NCBI GenBank assembly: GCA_011009095.1
Contig: VTPC01001018.1
Span: forward strand, 1-64,000
DNA from: Ignelater luminosus
Lineage: Eukaryota; Arthropoda; Insecta; Coleoptera; Elateridae
DNA length: 64,000 nt
Reading direction: 5' to 3'
Shown here: piece by piece, positions 35,101 to 43,865 of the stretch
Numbering within the stretch: the stretch's first letter is position 1
Layout: each line of letters begins with the position of its first letter
Notes under the pieces: generated by a model
Seen by the model: the letters and a program-made list of their open reading frames with translations, nothing else
Told to the model about the DNA's origin: nothing
The model's database searches: none
Program-made: the position numbers and the translations under genes

Positions 35101-35584
35101 TATTTATTTCAGTTCAGAGAAATGTCTCATGAAAGGCAGAATAATATAGCCCTTACAAGAAATAATAGAAAATCAGCCAAGATTTATTGTACAGCAAAAG
35201 TCAATAATTATTCTACTGCAATTCTGTTTCTGTTTATTGAAAATAATCTTATAAAACATAGATTGCGATTAAGTCTCACCTTTCAATAATGGTACCATTT
35301 CCCAAAATTTAATATAACCTCGCATTGTATAACTTCCCCAAAATAAAAGAGCTGCATAGATTGACGCCCCCATCGTCAATCCAAATACAAAATAGCCTAA
35401 AAATACCACTACTAAAACGTAACAAAAAGATTAGCTCAAAATGCGTTTTATTAAAATGCTGCACCTTACTTCCACCATATTGCAGATTCATATCGATATA
35501 ATGCACAACTTGAAATAGGCACGTCTCCCAAATAAATGCAAAACACAAGAATTCCTTCCATTTTAAAATATAACGCTCAGTAAC
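26138..35584 (-). CDS. SLC6-like transporter B, paralogue of A, frame-disrupted
   Basis: Eight exons recognised: 35584-35470, 35411-35280, 34764-34509, 34446-34172, 32390-32165, 32111-31675, 31608-31453 and 26368-26138. Sizes track gene A exon by exon (115/118, 132/132, 256/271, 275/271, 226/226, 437/440, 156/159, 231/240). Shared landmarks: GYIKFWEMVPLLKG, IPWSNC with the Cys-rich loop, FAIIPDTLTRLPLPQ, and a tail starting TPTPYWGPP. The TM1 ion-site block is again absent (VVHYIDMNLQYGG in its place), and the TM8 Asp aligns with Leu. Exon 34446-34172 has one base too many: after the ATATTTTTTATACC run the frame must shift, otherwise it stops at CGT TAG. The first exon is unresolved (candidate ATG at 35764). 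It may be a young pseudogene or carry assembly indels. Confidence 0.68.
27290..29225 (+). mobile_element. Degraded Ty3/Gypsy-type LTR retrotransposon, internal part
   Basis: The plus strand carries a series of broken frames: a gag-like segment around 27310-27500, reverse-transcriptase-like traces around 27800-28150 (leader with LDPCDLNK and YSVFG), and an integrase core at about 28900-29225 with SPLYPQSNGQ and the downstream NTP-D-Q-SPA-VL pattern of Gypsy integrases. Many stops and frame shifts occur. LTRs were not found. It sits in the last intron of transporter B, opposite to the gene. Non-functional. Confidence 0.75.
30063..30350 (-). CDS. Possible small secreted protein fragment, unrecognised
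   Basis: An 80-95 residue minus-strand frame inside the last intron of transporter B. It has a hydrophobic start (VLALTLLMFS) that could be a signal peptide, then a segment with a cysteine pair (ACNLLQLFQTTGVNHPCPNFPY) vaguely like secreted MD-2/DUF1091-type proteins. There is no in-frame ATG: an upstream ATG at about 30379 is out of frame across an A7 run. It may be a gene fragment, pseudogene or chance ORF. Confidence 0.22.
   Translation of the reverse strand: MLALTLLMFSCKFRVYLIFQDNFQNITLQKGVACNLLQLFQTTGVNHPCPNFPYVYLLKLYTRMKIYYTLKFINKNFKSVSYWGKNSSKNYYLET
30686..31366. mobile_element. 680-bp element with about 240-bp terminal inverted repeats
   Basis: Arms 30686-30930 and 31136-31366 are inverted copies over nearly their whole length. 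Ends read tatac(c/t)gggtgctgcatcgg, and the shared interior includes aaatcccatgctaattt, aataattaggg and aagatgat. Arm identity is high (roughly nine bases in ten by eye), so the insertion is not old. No transposase. Located in the last intron of transporter B. Confidence 0.75.
32755..34048 (+). mobile_element. Full-length mariner transposon, apparently intact
   Basis: 1294 bp, flanked on both sides by the TA target duplication (32753-32754 and 34049-34050). The two 29-bp terminal inverted repeats, 32755-32783 and 34020-34048, are perfect reverse complements (start acacatcgttcaataagtcc). It contains one uninterrupted transposase ORF. Inserted in the intron of transporter B between the exons at 34446-34172 and 32390-32165, antisense to that gene. 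Perfect ends and an open transposase indicate recent insertion. Confidence 0.93.
32934..33983 (+). CDS. Mariner transposase (DD34D)
   Basis: 349 residues, the usual mariner length (about 345). Cuts and re-inserts the element at TA sites in the nucleus. The N-terminal half carries two helix-turn-helix regions (start EFRVLIKHCF, then STICRWYAEFKRG and GRP linker at residues about 62-64). WVPRLL at 119-124 is the WVPHEL-type linker. The catalytic residues are all present: Asp158 in VTMDETW, Asp252 in QQDNAPCH and Asp287 in YSPDLAPSDYWLF, with 34 residues between the last two. Complete start and stop, no frame break, so it may be active. Confidence 0.95.
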   Translation: MEQSEFRVLIKHCFLMGKNTVEAQQWLEKRYPDSSPSKSTICRWYAEFKRGRTDTNDAERSGRPLEAVTPENVSEVFKIVMKNRKVKVREIAEMTQISSGRVFTILHEKLSMKKVFSKWVPRLLSMEQKQQRIDDSESCLSLFTRNKKDFLRRYVTMDETWIHHFTPESNRQSSEWRMAGESRPKRPKTQQSAGKVMASVFWDTHGVIFIDYLEKGKSINSDYYIDLLVRLKEEIAAKRPHMKKKKILFQQDNAPCHKSMKTMAKIYELGFDLLPHPPYSPDLAPSDYWLFADLKKILQGKKFGSNEEVIAETEAYFEVKDKSFYKHGIEMLERRWKDCITLKGDYIDE

Positions 35585-35770
35585 CTAAAGAAAGACTATA
35601 TCTTAAAAAGGATGACAGAAAATCTATCGAAAATCAAGACTTCAATTTCAATTTTTGTTTTCTTGGAGAGTACATCTTCTTCACCTTCAGTGGTGTATAT
35701 TGCTGATAAACGTCTTTTAGCAACTTTACTTCTGCTTTTTTTTTACACTTGGATATCGCAACATGATTTC
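35585..35770 (-). other. Candidate first exon of transporter B
   Basis: On the minus strand an open stretch reads AKRRLSAIYTTEGEEDVLSK and onward, ending in RFSVILFK, which resembles RFFTGLFK at the end of exon 1 of transporter A. It lacks a clean donor: after LFK the sequence is atatag rather than gtata. The ATG at 35764 is out of frame by one base across an A9 run. Either exon 1 is elsewhere or this copy is damaged. Confidence 0.3.
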
Positions 35771-36119
35771 TATTTTATAATATCATTTTTATTGTCAAAG
35801 TTATGTCAGAGTGTGTTGATGATACAAATTTGACAGATAAACGTCAGGGTAGAGTGAAGCAATGAACATTTACCAAAATATTCCGTCATGTATGCCAGTC
35901 AGAGAAATCTACAGGTTCTTGTACTGACGATTGCCTTCAGAGAAAAGACTTGCTATAAGAATTTGTCACTCTACTGCTGTTCTTTTTTTGGCACGGGTGG
36001 AGTACCTAATGAAAAAAATAAGACAATTTTCCATTTCGATATTAAATTACGATTAAAATAAAAGAAAAATCTTAAGAATTTATATACTTTATTGTAAAGC
36101 TTTGTAATAAACTACATTT

Positions 36120-36465
36120 TTAGTTTTTCCATTTGGACAGTACAAAAACTTCCTTACATACACTTCGACACTTTTGCCACACTGCCGGCGGCGCCATCTA
36201 TTGTATACTTCGGGAACCACTCGAAATGACGTATAAGAGAAAAAATGTTTTTTTACGTCTTTCCGTACATTTTTTTGGAAATTTTCTTTTATACAAACCT
36301 TCTCCTGATAATAACGAACACAACAAAAAAAGAATTATCCAATTTGGTTCAGTCGTTGTGAAGTGATACGCCTTCATACATTTTTGCGATTCATTTTTAT
36401 TTATATAAAAAATAATATATTATTATATAGATAGATAGAAGATAGATAGATAGATAGATTTAGCA
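36120..36465. repeat. Probable LINE 3' end with GATA microsatellite tail
   Basis: A segment containing tttggttcagtcgttgtgaa runs into a (tagata)n microsatellite at 36428-36460. Conserved GGTTCAG-CGTT-type 3' sequences followed by a short microsatellite are common in insect LINE tails. No coding part is attached. Confidence 0.35.
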
Positions 36466-36687
36466 GAGAAAATCCTCTTGTGTATCTCTACCTACATCTT
36501 ATTTTTCATACCTTGGAAACTACATACAATATTCTTATTCAGGTGGAATTCTCTATATAGTCATTACTATGAAACGCTCCATATTTTATTATGTAGAATT
36601 TTATTTAGGAATCGCCATTATAAGTGGAGATTAAAAGGAGTGTTTCACTGACAGCTTTGTGTCAGATCACCGCAGAGGAGACCTTTA

Positions 36688-37022
36688 TCATATTCAACTG
36701 AAAAGAACCGTTTATTTATCCTCATCACCCAAATCATTGCACTTTCTTCCTTCTCCCTTTTCTACTAAGTCACTAAACCACTATTTAGTGAATTGAGCTT
36801 CGCCATTAATGCGCGACGCTGGCTGAATTACCTTCGGGTAACCATGACCACATTCCGTGTCTTCACTACTCAGACTGATGAGTGTGATCTCATGCACCAT
36901 TGCATCACTCCTTGGTTATCAACATCACAGCCTCGGTAGCTAGCCGCCACCATCAGCCGTCCTGACGACAGGGATTGCGTGGATTGTGACGCTTTTCCCG
37001 ATCGGTCAGTCGGTGCTCGGGC
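36688..37022. repeat. Dispersed repeat, copy 2 (inverted relative to 16920-17285)
   Basis: Reverse complement of the copy inside transporter A's last intron, estimated by eye at 80-90% identity over about 300 bp. It lies 5' of transporter B, so the two inverted copies bracket most of the SLC6-like pair. The element identity is not known. Confidence 0.7.
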
Positions 37023-37139
37023 GCCATAGTTGATAAGGGAGTTTACTCAGCCAACTCGTCCTTGAGGCGGTCAGACGAGGGTTCACTGGGCAGCTACGAT
37101 GGAGATCCGGTAACTCCAGGGGTCGACGGCTGGAAAAAA

Positions 37140-37390
37140 TGATCCACAGAGCTAATAATAAATAAAAAAAAAACACAATAAAAACTCAAAACAATATTTA
37201 TTAAGCTTGGCAGGTACATAACAAGCAATTAGAATACACCAGGCGAGTAGTCAACAGGATGAAGTACAAAGCGGACGGATGGGACAAAGCACCCTGACTC
37301 CATATAACAGGTCTAGGTATTCAATATCCCCAGGATACTCACTAGTCAGTGAATAGAGTTGTTAGTTGCTAGTGAACTAGAAGAGCTGTT
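37140..37390. other. Intergenic sequence
   Basis: Between the dispersed repeat and the tandem repeat. No coding or structural feature recognised. Confidence 0.35.
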
Positions 37391-37483
37391 TCAATGCAAC
37401 CACGACTGATTTACGGCAGTCGGGCCTGGGTATTTACACCTATTTGGCTCATTTCCACACTAGCAAACTTTGTAGCGGCAGTG

Positions 37484-37830
37484 CGGAAAACTAATATCGG
37501 ATTCGTGATCAGCGACTCAAAAAACTATCTAGAACCCATTTTCGAGCTGAAATTCCAAAATTGGGCAAAATTTTCCGATTTTCCACGGCCAGGGTGATTT
37601 TTCCGGGAAACTAATATCGGATTCGTGATCAGCGACCAAAAAAAACCTCCTAGGACCCATTTTCGAGTTAGAATTCACAATCTTCACGAACAAGAAAAAT
37701 TTTTCCAGAAATTAAGCCAAATTTTCCGTTTTTCCATGGCCAGGTTCACTTTTCCAAAAAAACTAATGCCGGATTCGTGATCAGCAACCCAAAAAACTAC
37801 CTAGAAGTCATTTTCGAGCTAATAAAAAAA
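37484..37830. repeat. Three-unit degenerate tandem repeat (about 120-150 bp units)
   Basis: The phrase ctaatatcggattcgtgatc starts at 37491 and 37611, and a variant (ctaatgccggattcgtgatc) at 37763. Each is followed by a poly-A-containing stretch, cctagaa/ccattttcgag and later ttttccatggccagg. Spacing is 120 and 152 bp. This looks like an eroded satellite or tandem array. Confidence 0.7.
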
Positions 37831-37881
37831 TCTCCAGAAAGGGGCTGGTTAAAAGGGTTGATTTCGCGATTTGTGGCAGAA

Positions 37882-37902
37882 GGGGGGCGGGGGGGGGGGA
37901 GG
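37882..37902 (+). repeat. G-run, potential G-quadruplex
   Basis: An almost uninterrupted run of 17-18 guanines broken by a single C, in an AT-rich intergenic region. Confidence 0.6.
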
Positions 37903-37904
37903 TC

Positions 37905-38488
37905 TCAATAGTCATAAATGACCTTGGGGTCATGTAGAACCCATTGCAAAAAAGAGTTTTTAAATTCATGCTGAGTATGTTTTCTTTATTTTCCCAACTT
38001 ATTGACTGGACTATTACTAAGAAGGCGCAAAAAGAGATCATGTATGATTCTCACAACTGGAAAGAAGGGGTTAAGCCTTTTCTCAACAATAATGACTTAT
38101 TTCAAGTTTATTTTATTCAAAAAGACCTGCTTTGTTAGAACTAAGCAATAGTAATAAATGTCGAAAATCTAACCAATTCTTAACTTTTCAGTCAAAAGAT
38201 GTAAATGGTAATTTAAAGCCAATGACAATAATTAAAGTAAGTAGGTATACATACGTGAGAGTTCAATGGAAGAGTTGATCTTGCTAGTTTCATATTCAAC
38301 AAATAGTCAACTTGACTAAATATGAATAATAGCAGCAGTACCTATTCTACCACATAGAAAATAATCATCTCGTATGCAAAATGTTCCAGAAATGCTTATA
38401 AAGCTTTAGTGTAAGTTAGAAAATTGTAATAAAAAGCACATTACATTTATTTCATTTATCTTTTAAGTTCACTCTTTCATTTACATTT
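37905..38488. other. Intergenic, 3' of AHI1
   Basis: AT-rich sequence with short open frames only. The minus-strand gene ending at 38489 needs its polyadenylation signal here; attaaa- and aataaa-type words occur, but I cannot single one out. Confidence 0.35.
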
Positions 38489-41400
38489 CTAGTTATTACT
38501 ATTATTATTATTATTTATAGAACTAGAACTATCACTAACTGGATGCCTATTAACAATCTCATCAATTTTATTCAAGACATCTTCAAACTTGATTTGTCCC
38601 AGCTTCTTCTCACTAGTGGAACTTTCAGTTATAACCTTTTCTACACTGGATTTCAAACTAGCTAATGACCTGGATTTACTTTTCTTCTTAATAATTTCCA
38701 TTTCATCATCACTTTGTAAGAGTTTAAGACCTATATTGCTTTTATTATCTATGGTAGAATCATATACTGCTAATAAAATTGGTAAAGTATGTCCATAATG
38801 ACTGATAGCAATTATATTATCATGTGGATGAAAGTGTACACAATGTATTGGAAAATTTTGATAATTAAACACATCGTAAGGAGTATAAGTTGCTACAAGC
38901 TTTCCTATATCTGAATTCCAAATATTTATTAGTCCATTTTCACTGCCTGCAAGAACAAAACTACCACAGGGAGAGAAAGTACAGATAGTTTTGAATCTGT
39001 AAATGAAAAGCATCCAACTATAATTTTTTTCAAGATTATTCTCAATTTACCTGTTATTTACAGCTCCTTGTAACCAATACAATACACAGCCAGTTTTAAG
39101 ATCAATAACACGTAATGTGCTGTCACGAGCATGGGCTAATAATCGTCTTTCTCGTGTGTGCAATAGTATTTGATTTATTATGGTATTTCTTAGATCTGCT
39201 AATCTTAGTTCCCTTTAATAAAAAATAATTTTCTAGATTAAGAAAATTTGCCACAAACCAAGAAAGTACGAGTATTGCAGTTTCAATTTTAACAAAAATT
39301 ACAGATCAGTGGTTCTCAACTTCTTCTAGGTCACAGAAAACTAGTTGATTATAAACAAATCTTGTGACACTAAAATTAATATTATATTATACCATACAAC
39401 TCATTCTCAAAATTAACATATTTGATGTTCCTTTCTAATTCTGCAGAACACTGTAATGCAAGTTGAGAATCATTGATGTAGATCGAGTTGTGACCAATAT
39501 TCAATAAAAGTAAGTACTGAGAGTAACCAGTATCCAGTACCAAACAGTATCAGTACAATTTTAAAAGCACTGGAAGTAAAATACTTAAAGTACCTAAATT
39601 ACTGATTACAATATTTGCAGTATATTTTTGTACTGAGTACCTCAACTCTGGAAGTAGATAGAAAAAATAACTTGTACACCCATAGTAATTTTAATTGAAA
39701 CAGAACAAAATCTAGAAACATAAAAATGCAATATGTGAAATTACAGTCAACATTTTGAAAAGAATCTGTTTACACAAATGGCAATCAAAACTAGTATTAA
39801 TTAATAATGAATATTTTACTAGTTTTAACAAACCTTTTCAGATTCCAACTATTCTCTGATGTACTGTATTTCCATTCAATTATCACACCAACTGAATCAG
39901 ACGAATATAACAAAGAGCCTTTATTATTAAAACACAAAGAAGTAATGTAACCGTGATGCCCTTCAAGTTCTTGCATCAAATTGTACTGGACACTCCGTGT
40001 ATCTATCTGGTTCTGCCAAATTCGAATTATTTGATCATAGCAACCAGTTGCAACAACATTTTTTGAATTGATTTCACTTGCATAAACATATGAAGGATGA
40101 GGAAGCATCTAAAATTTTGAAAATGAATTTTTGATAATTTCTAGTTTTATGTTGAAATGTCACCTCAACAAAGGTATTCCTATTAAAATTCCATATGCAA
40201 ACAGTACAATCAGCAGAAGCAGTTACTATGAAACTGTCATTACTTGACCAATTAATATCATATATTAAACCTTGATGTCCCGAATATCTACAAATCTCTT
40301 CATACGTCTTAACCTGTAACTATCTAAAATTAAATCAGAGTATGTAATAGAATTATGTATTATTCCAAACCGAATACACTATTATCCAATAAACATACTC
40401 AATGTGTACAGCACAAGCTAAATAAAGACCATTTTTACTAAATTTTAACACTAAGCAACCTTCTTCATAGCTAGACAGTTCAGCTACACATTTATTTGGT
40501 AATCTACAAATTTGATAACTTGATCTAGACCAAGTTACTTCATTCTCATTTTCAGTAATCACACTATTTGAATTGATCTTATCGTTACAGATTGATTTTG
40601 GTAAAGGAGTCTGAACGATATCTACATTTGTATTAGTATTAAAAGTTGTTCTAGATGCTTTTTCTCCATGAATAGGTGTTTTCGAGCGAAGTGTTTCTGT
40701 TACCTTTTCTGGTGGTATCATACTTTTAACACTAACATACAAAGATGCAGGATATTTTATCAATGTTTTATTTTTCCACCAATGAAAGATATCACAGACT
40801 TGAGGTAAAACTTTCAGTTGTTTACCAGGGTAATATAATTGCAGTCTTGCTATTTTGTCTAAATTTGAAATATCGTTTTTTCCTAACGGTTTAAAGAAGG
40901 CCCATGCTATTTTATGCCAACCTTTAGAAGTACCTTAAATGTAAAGAAATAATACTTATTTAATACTGCTGTTTTCATTTACCCTCATATTTACCTTTTT
41001 GATTAAATTGAGCACTAGCTACAGAAAAAGTGACAAAATCCATGATCTCAAAAAATATAATTGCTTTACTTCCATGTGCTAACAAATAATTTACATCTTC
41101 ATTTATTATTAGTGTTTCTTCCCAAGCTGGATATAATGAACTAAAAGATTAAAATTTTATTAAACTGGTAGAATCAATTAGACAATCTTTGGTGAAATTC
41201 TTAAAAATCGTACCATTTTTCATATAGATTATATGGTTCGGAAATTACAGGCGTAATACATTTAATATTCTTATTCTCATAATAAAAAACAACAGGTCTA
41301 TCTTTATCACTTTTATGTAAATACTCTCCAGTTTCACTATTCACTAAATGTATTTTAATTACTGGATGTATAACTAACGAATCTAATTTCAAACGATCTG

Positions 41401-42280
41401 TCTTATGAATAATGATTGCAATGATTTTTTCATATGAGTATTTCATTTTTAACTGATTTGCTATTAAAGTTTCCGCAACATTCTTAAATGTTTCTCTCTG
41501 TTTTGGCTTTTCCAACTGTTTTTTCTTACTTTTCGATTTTATTTCATTTTCATATTTGATTTCATCAACATTGGAAGGCTCACTCTTTTGAGAAATTTTA
41601 TCACTAACATCTTTATCATTACTTTCCTTTTTAGAATCTAATTCATTTACATTCGTTTTTGATTTATCTTGTAAATCATTGTTCTCTTCAATCATCAAAT
41701 TACTATCAGTTTTATCTATACCTTTTATAACACTTGTAACATTACTACTTATAGAATGATCACTTTCAATTTTTGATGGTGTATTTAAACTTTTCGACTC
41801 TTCGCCATTTTTAACAACTTTATAAGTACCTGTACTTGATGGAGAATTTACAACAGAAACAACTTGTTTATTCTTTCTAGGGCGAGGTACAGGAGGTTTA
41901 ATAAATACCCCATCTGTTTCATTTAATGTAGTAATTTCATCTTCATCTTTTACATTTCTTTTATCATTCCTGACTGAATGTCTCATCTTAGAGCTATCAT
42001 TCAAAAATTTATTAAGAATAAAATTATTGTCATCATGCACATCAACTTCTACTATTTCTATCGACTTGACTTGCTTTGAATGGTCTTTGCCAGGCAAGTT
42101 CTCATTGCTACTTGATAAGGAACCAGCATCAGATATGAGCTTCTGGGTTGATTGATTGCGAGCATCTTTACGACTCTTTGAATTTAATGCTTCTTTAAGT
42201 AAAGCATCGAATTTATCCTTAGTCTCATTCTTCACACTGCTATGTAAAGGAGAAATGTTTGATTTTGAAATGTTTTCCAT
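38489..42280 (-). CDS. AHI1: Jouberin (AHI1), ciliary transition-zone WD40 protein
   Basis: Scaffold protein of the ciliary transition zone and basal body. Exons 42280-41214, 41140-40995, 40933-40371, 40313-40164, 40108-39834, 39212-39051 and 38996-38489 give about 956 residues. The first 270 residues are polar and low-complexity. Then follows the conserved AHI1 region (DRLKLDSLVIHPVIKIHLVN, RPVVFYYENKN, GWHKIAWAFFKPLG, ARLQLYYPG, FHWW). WD40 repeats start around residue 550 and include GHQGLIYDINWS, CIWNFN, MLPHPSYVYASEI, ATGCYDQIIRIWQ, GHHGYITSLCF and FSPCGSFVLAGSENGLINIW. It ends in a Ser/Asn-rich tail without the SH3 domain of vertebrate AHI1. The donor of exon 3 (tcg|gtttgg) is weak and its position uncertain; all other junctions are consistent. 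Confidence 0.9.
39307..39475. mobile_element. 169-bp hAT-type MITE in an AHI1 intron
   Basis: Left end cagtggttctcaacttctt at 39307. The right end, read as reverse complement from 39475, is caatgattctcaacttgc. CAGTGGTTCTCAA is a well-known hAT terminal sequence. It lies in the intron between the exons at 40108-39834 and 39212-39051. Confidence 0.6.
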
Positions 42281-42726
42281 ATTTTAAATAGAAAATATTA
42301 TTATGGTGTATGATTAGTAAAGTAATTGGAATTGAGGTTACATTATATGTTGGTAAATAAGTTGCCATGGTAACACACCCAAACCTTATTAAAAATGTTC
42401 GTTAATTTTTAAATTTAAGTAATTATTATGGTGTTTAGAATATAAGTTCACGTGTTGAAAGCTGATTGATGAAATTTATTATAAATTACTGAGTTTTTCT
42501 TTATACAGTTTACAATCAAAAATAAAATAAAATACTGGAATTCTAGAATTCTCGCAACATTTTTCTGATTGGCTAACCTGTTTAAGAATCTTGGAATCTT
42601 GCTACCAACATAAGGATTCAATAAAATTCCCTACGTTATTGTTATCAAAAAAGAGGAGCTGTCAAATTAAACGTCAAACAACTGTAAGCTGGAGTTAGCT
42701 TTGTTGTTAAACGTTGTTGTTAAACC
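42281..42726. promoter_or_regulatory. Divergent promoter region AHI1/PIP4P1
   Basis: 446 bp between two start codons facing away from each other. It holds the X-box at 42361-42374 and, at about 42538-42553, the dyad ggaattctagaattc. The latter is palindromic but not assigned to a factor. Confidence 0.5.
42361..42374. promoter_or_regulatory. Perfect RFX X-box upstream of AHI1
   Basis: GTTGCCATGGTAAC, a fully palindromic 14-mer, lies 81-94 bases upstream of the AHI1 start codon. It equals the ideal X-box bound by RFX factors (DAF-19 in nematodes), which drive ciliary genes, and AHI1 is a ciliary gene. The site is also 353 bp from the PIP4P1 start on the other side of the shared intergenic region. 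Confidence 0.8.
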
Positions 42727-43865
42727 ATGGGGGACGGCAACGAAGGCGAAAGGCAGCCCCTTCTGAAGAATGACACCACGTCATACGGAGGAGATGCTGC
42801 AGGTAATTAAAGGAAAAGAGTTCTTAATACCTACAATCCTATCAGGCGGTTTCTGTTTGTAACTTCATATGATGACTCATTATCAGATGGAATTTGTTGT
42901 AGCTTTATTTTAAATCGTAGATCATAACAAAGAAACATTCTTTGAAAAGAATGTTGTTAATTGAAAATTAAAGATATAGGCGTATTTTCCTTAGTTGTCA
43001 ACTCATTACTGTAGTTAAAAATAGAAAGAAAAAAAATAAACAATGGATGTTGTATAGACAAGTTTCCTGAACTTTTTAGGACAACAAACGACAGTATCAC
43101 CAATTGGTCCTGATGAGTTGCCACCTCCTTTTTATCAAACTTCTACGGGAGCTGGGGTACCTATGGTAACATGTCGTGTTTGCCAAGCTATGATTGATAT
43201 TTCTGGCAAACGAGATCAGCACGTTGTTAAATGTTGCCAATGTAATGAAGCGACGGTAAGTAGTAACTCATTTATGGGAATGAAGTGTTATTCATTTTTG
43301 TTTTTACAGCCAATTAGAAATGCCCCACCAGGAAAGAAGTATGTGAGATGTCCTTGCAACTGCTTACTCATCTGCAAAAGCTCTTCTCAAAGAATTGCTT
43401 GTCCTAGGCCAAACTGTAAACGTATTATCAATTTAGCACCTAGTCCTGTAACTCCTCCTGTCCCTTCTATGCCTGGTATGTGTAGGGTAACTTGTGGGCA
43501 TTGCCATGATACATTTTTGGTGAGCATTTGACATGGATCTGGAATTAGCTCCTCTTGTATTTAAATTTTTTCTCTATTTACAGTTTAATACGTTGAACAA
43601 CGCATTAGCACGTTGCCCTCATTGCCGTAAAGTGTCGTCTGTTGGCCCTGATTTTGCAAGAGGTCGAGGTATAATATTTTTGATATTTGGACTGATATTT
43701 CTAAGCGTTGGTATAGGGGTAACGGTAGGAACGTATCTTTATGCTAAGAGTCATAATGGTATTTATGTAGCTTATGTAGGAGCTTTTATTGTTGGAATCT
43801 TTTTACTTGCACGTAGTCTATATTACTGTTTCATGAAAGTTAGCATTATTGAAGGCCCTATGTAA
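42727..43865 (+). CDS. PIP4P1: Phosphatidylinositol-4,5-bisphosphate 4-phosphatase (TMEM55 family)
   Basis: Late endosome/lysosome membrane phosphatase that removes the 4-phosphate of PI(4,5)P2 and affects lysosome positioning. Exons 42727-42802, 43080-43255, 43310-43519 and 43584-43865 give 247 residues, the usual size. It starts [13 protein letters not shown] with an acidic dileucine-type sorting motif (RQPLL). The catalytic CX5R is CKSSSQR in exon 3. Zinc-binding-like cysteine pairs flank it (CRVCQ, CPCNC, CPRPNC, CGHCH, CPHC). Two membrane segments lie in exon 4 ([17 protein letters not shown] and [16 protein letters not shown]). Introns are GT-AG with matching phases. An aataaat polyadenylation region lies near 44008. 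Confidence 0.95.

Noticed and set aside
35985..36010. Third copy of the SLC6 tail exon upstream of transporter B (GTPPVPKKEQQ)
   Set aside because: The resemblance is limited to a few Pro/Lys residues and a stop follows at once. Not enough to claim homology.
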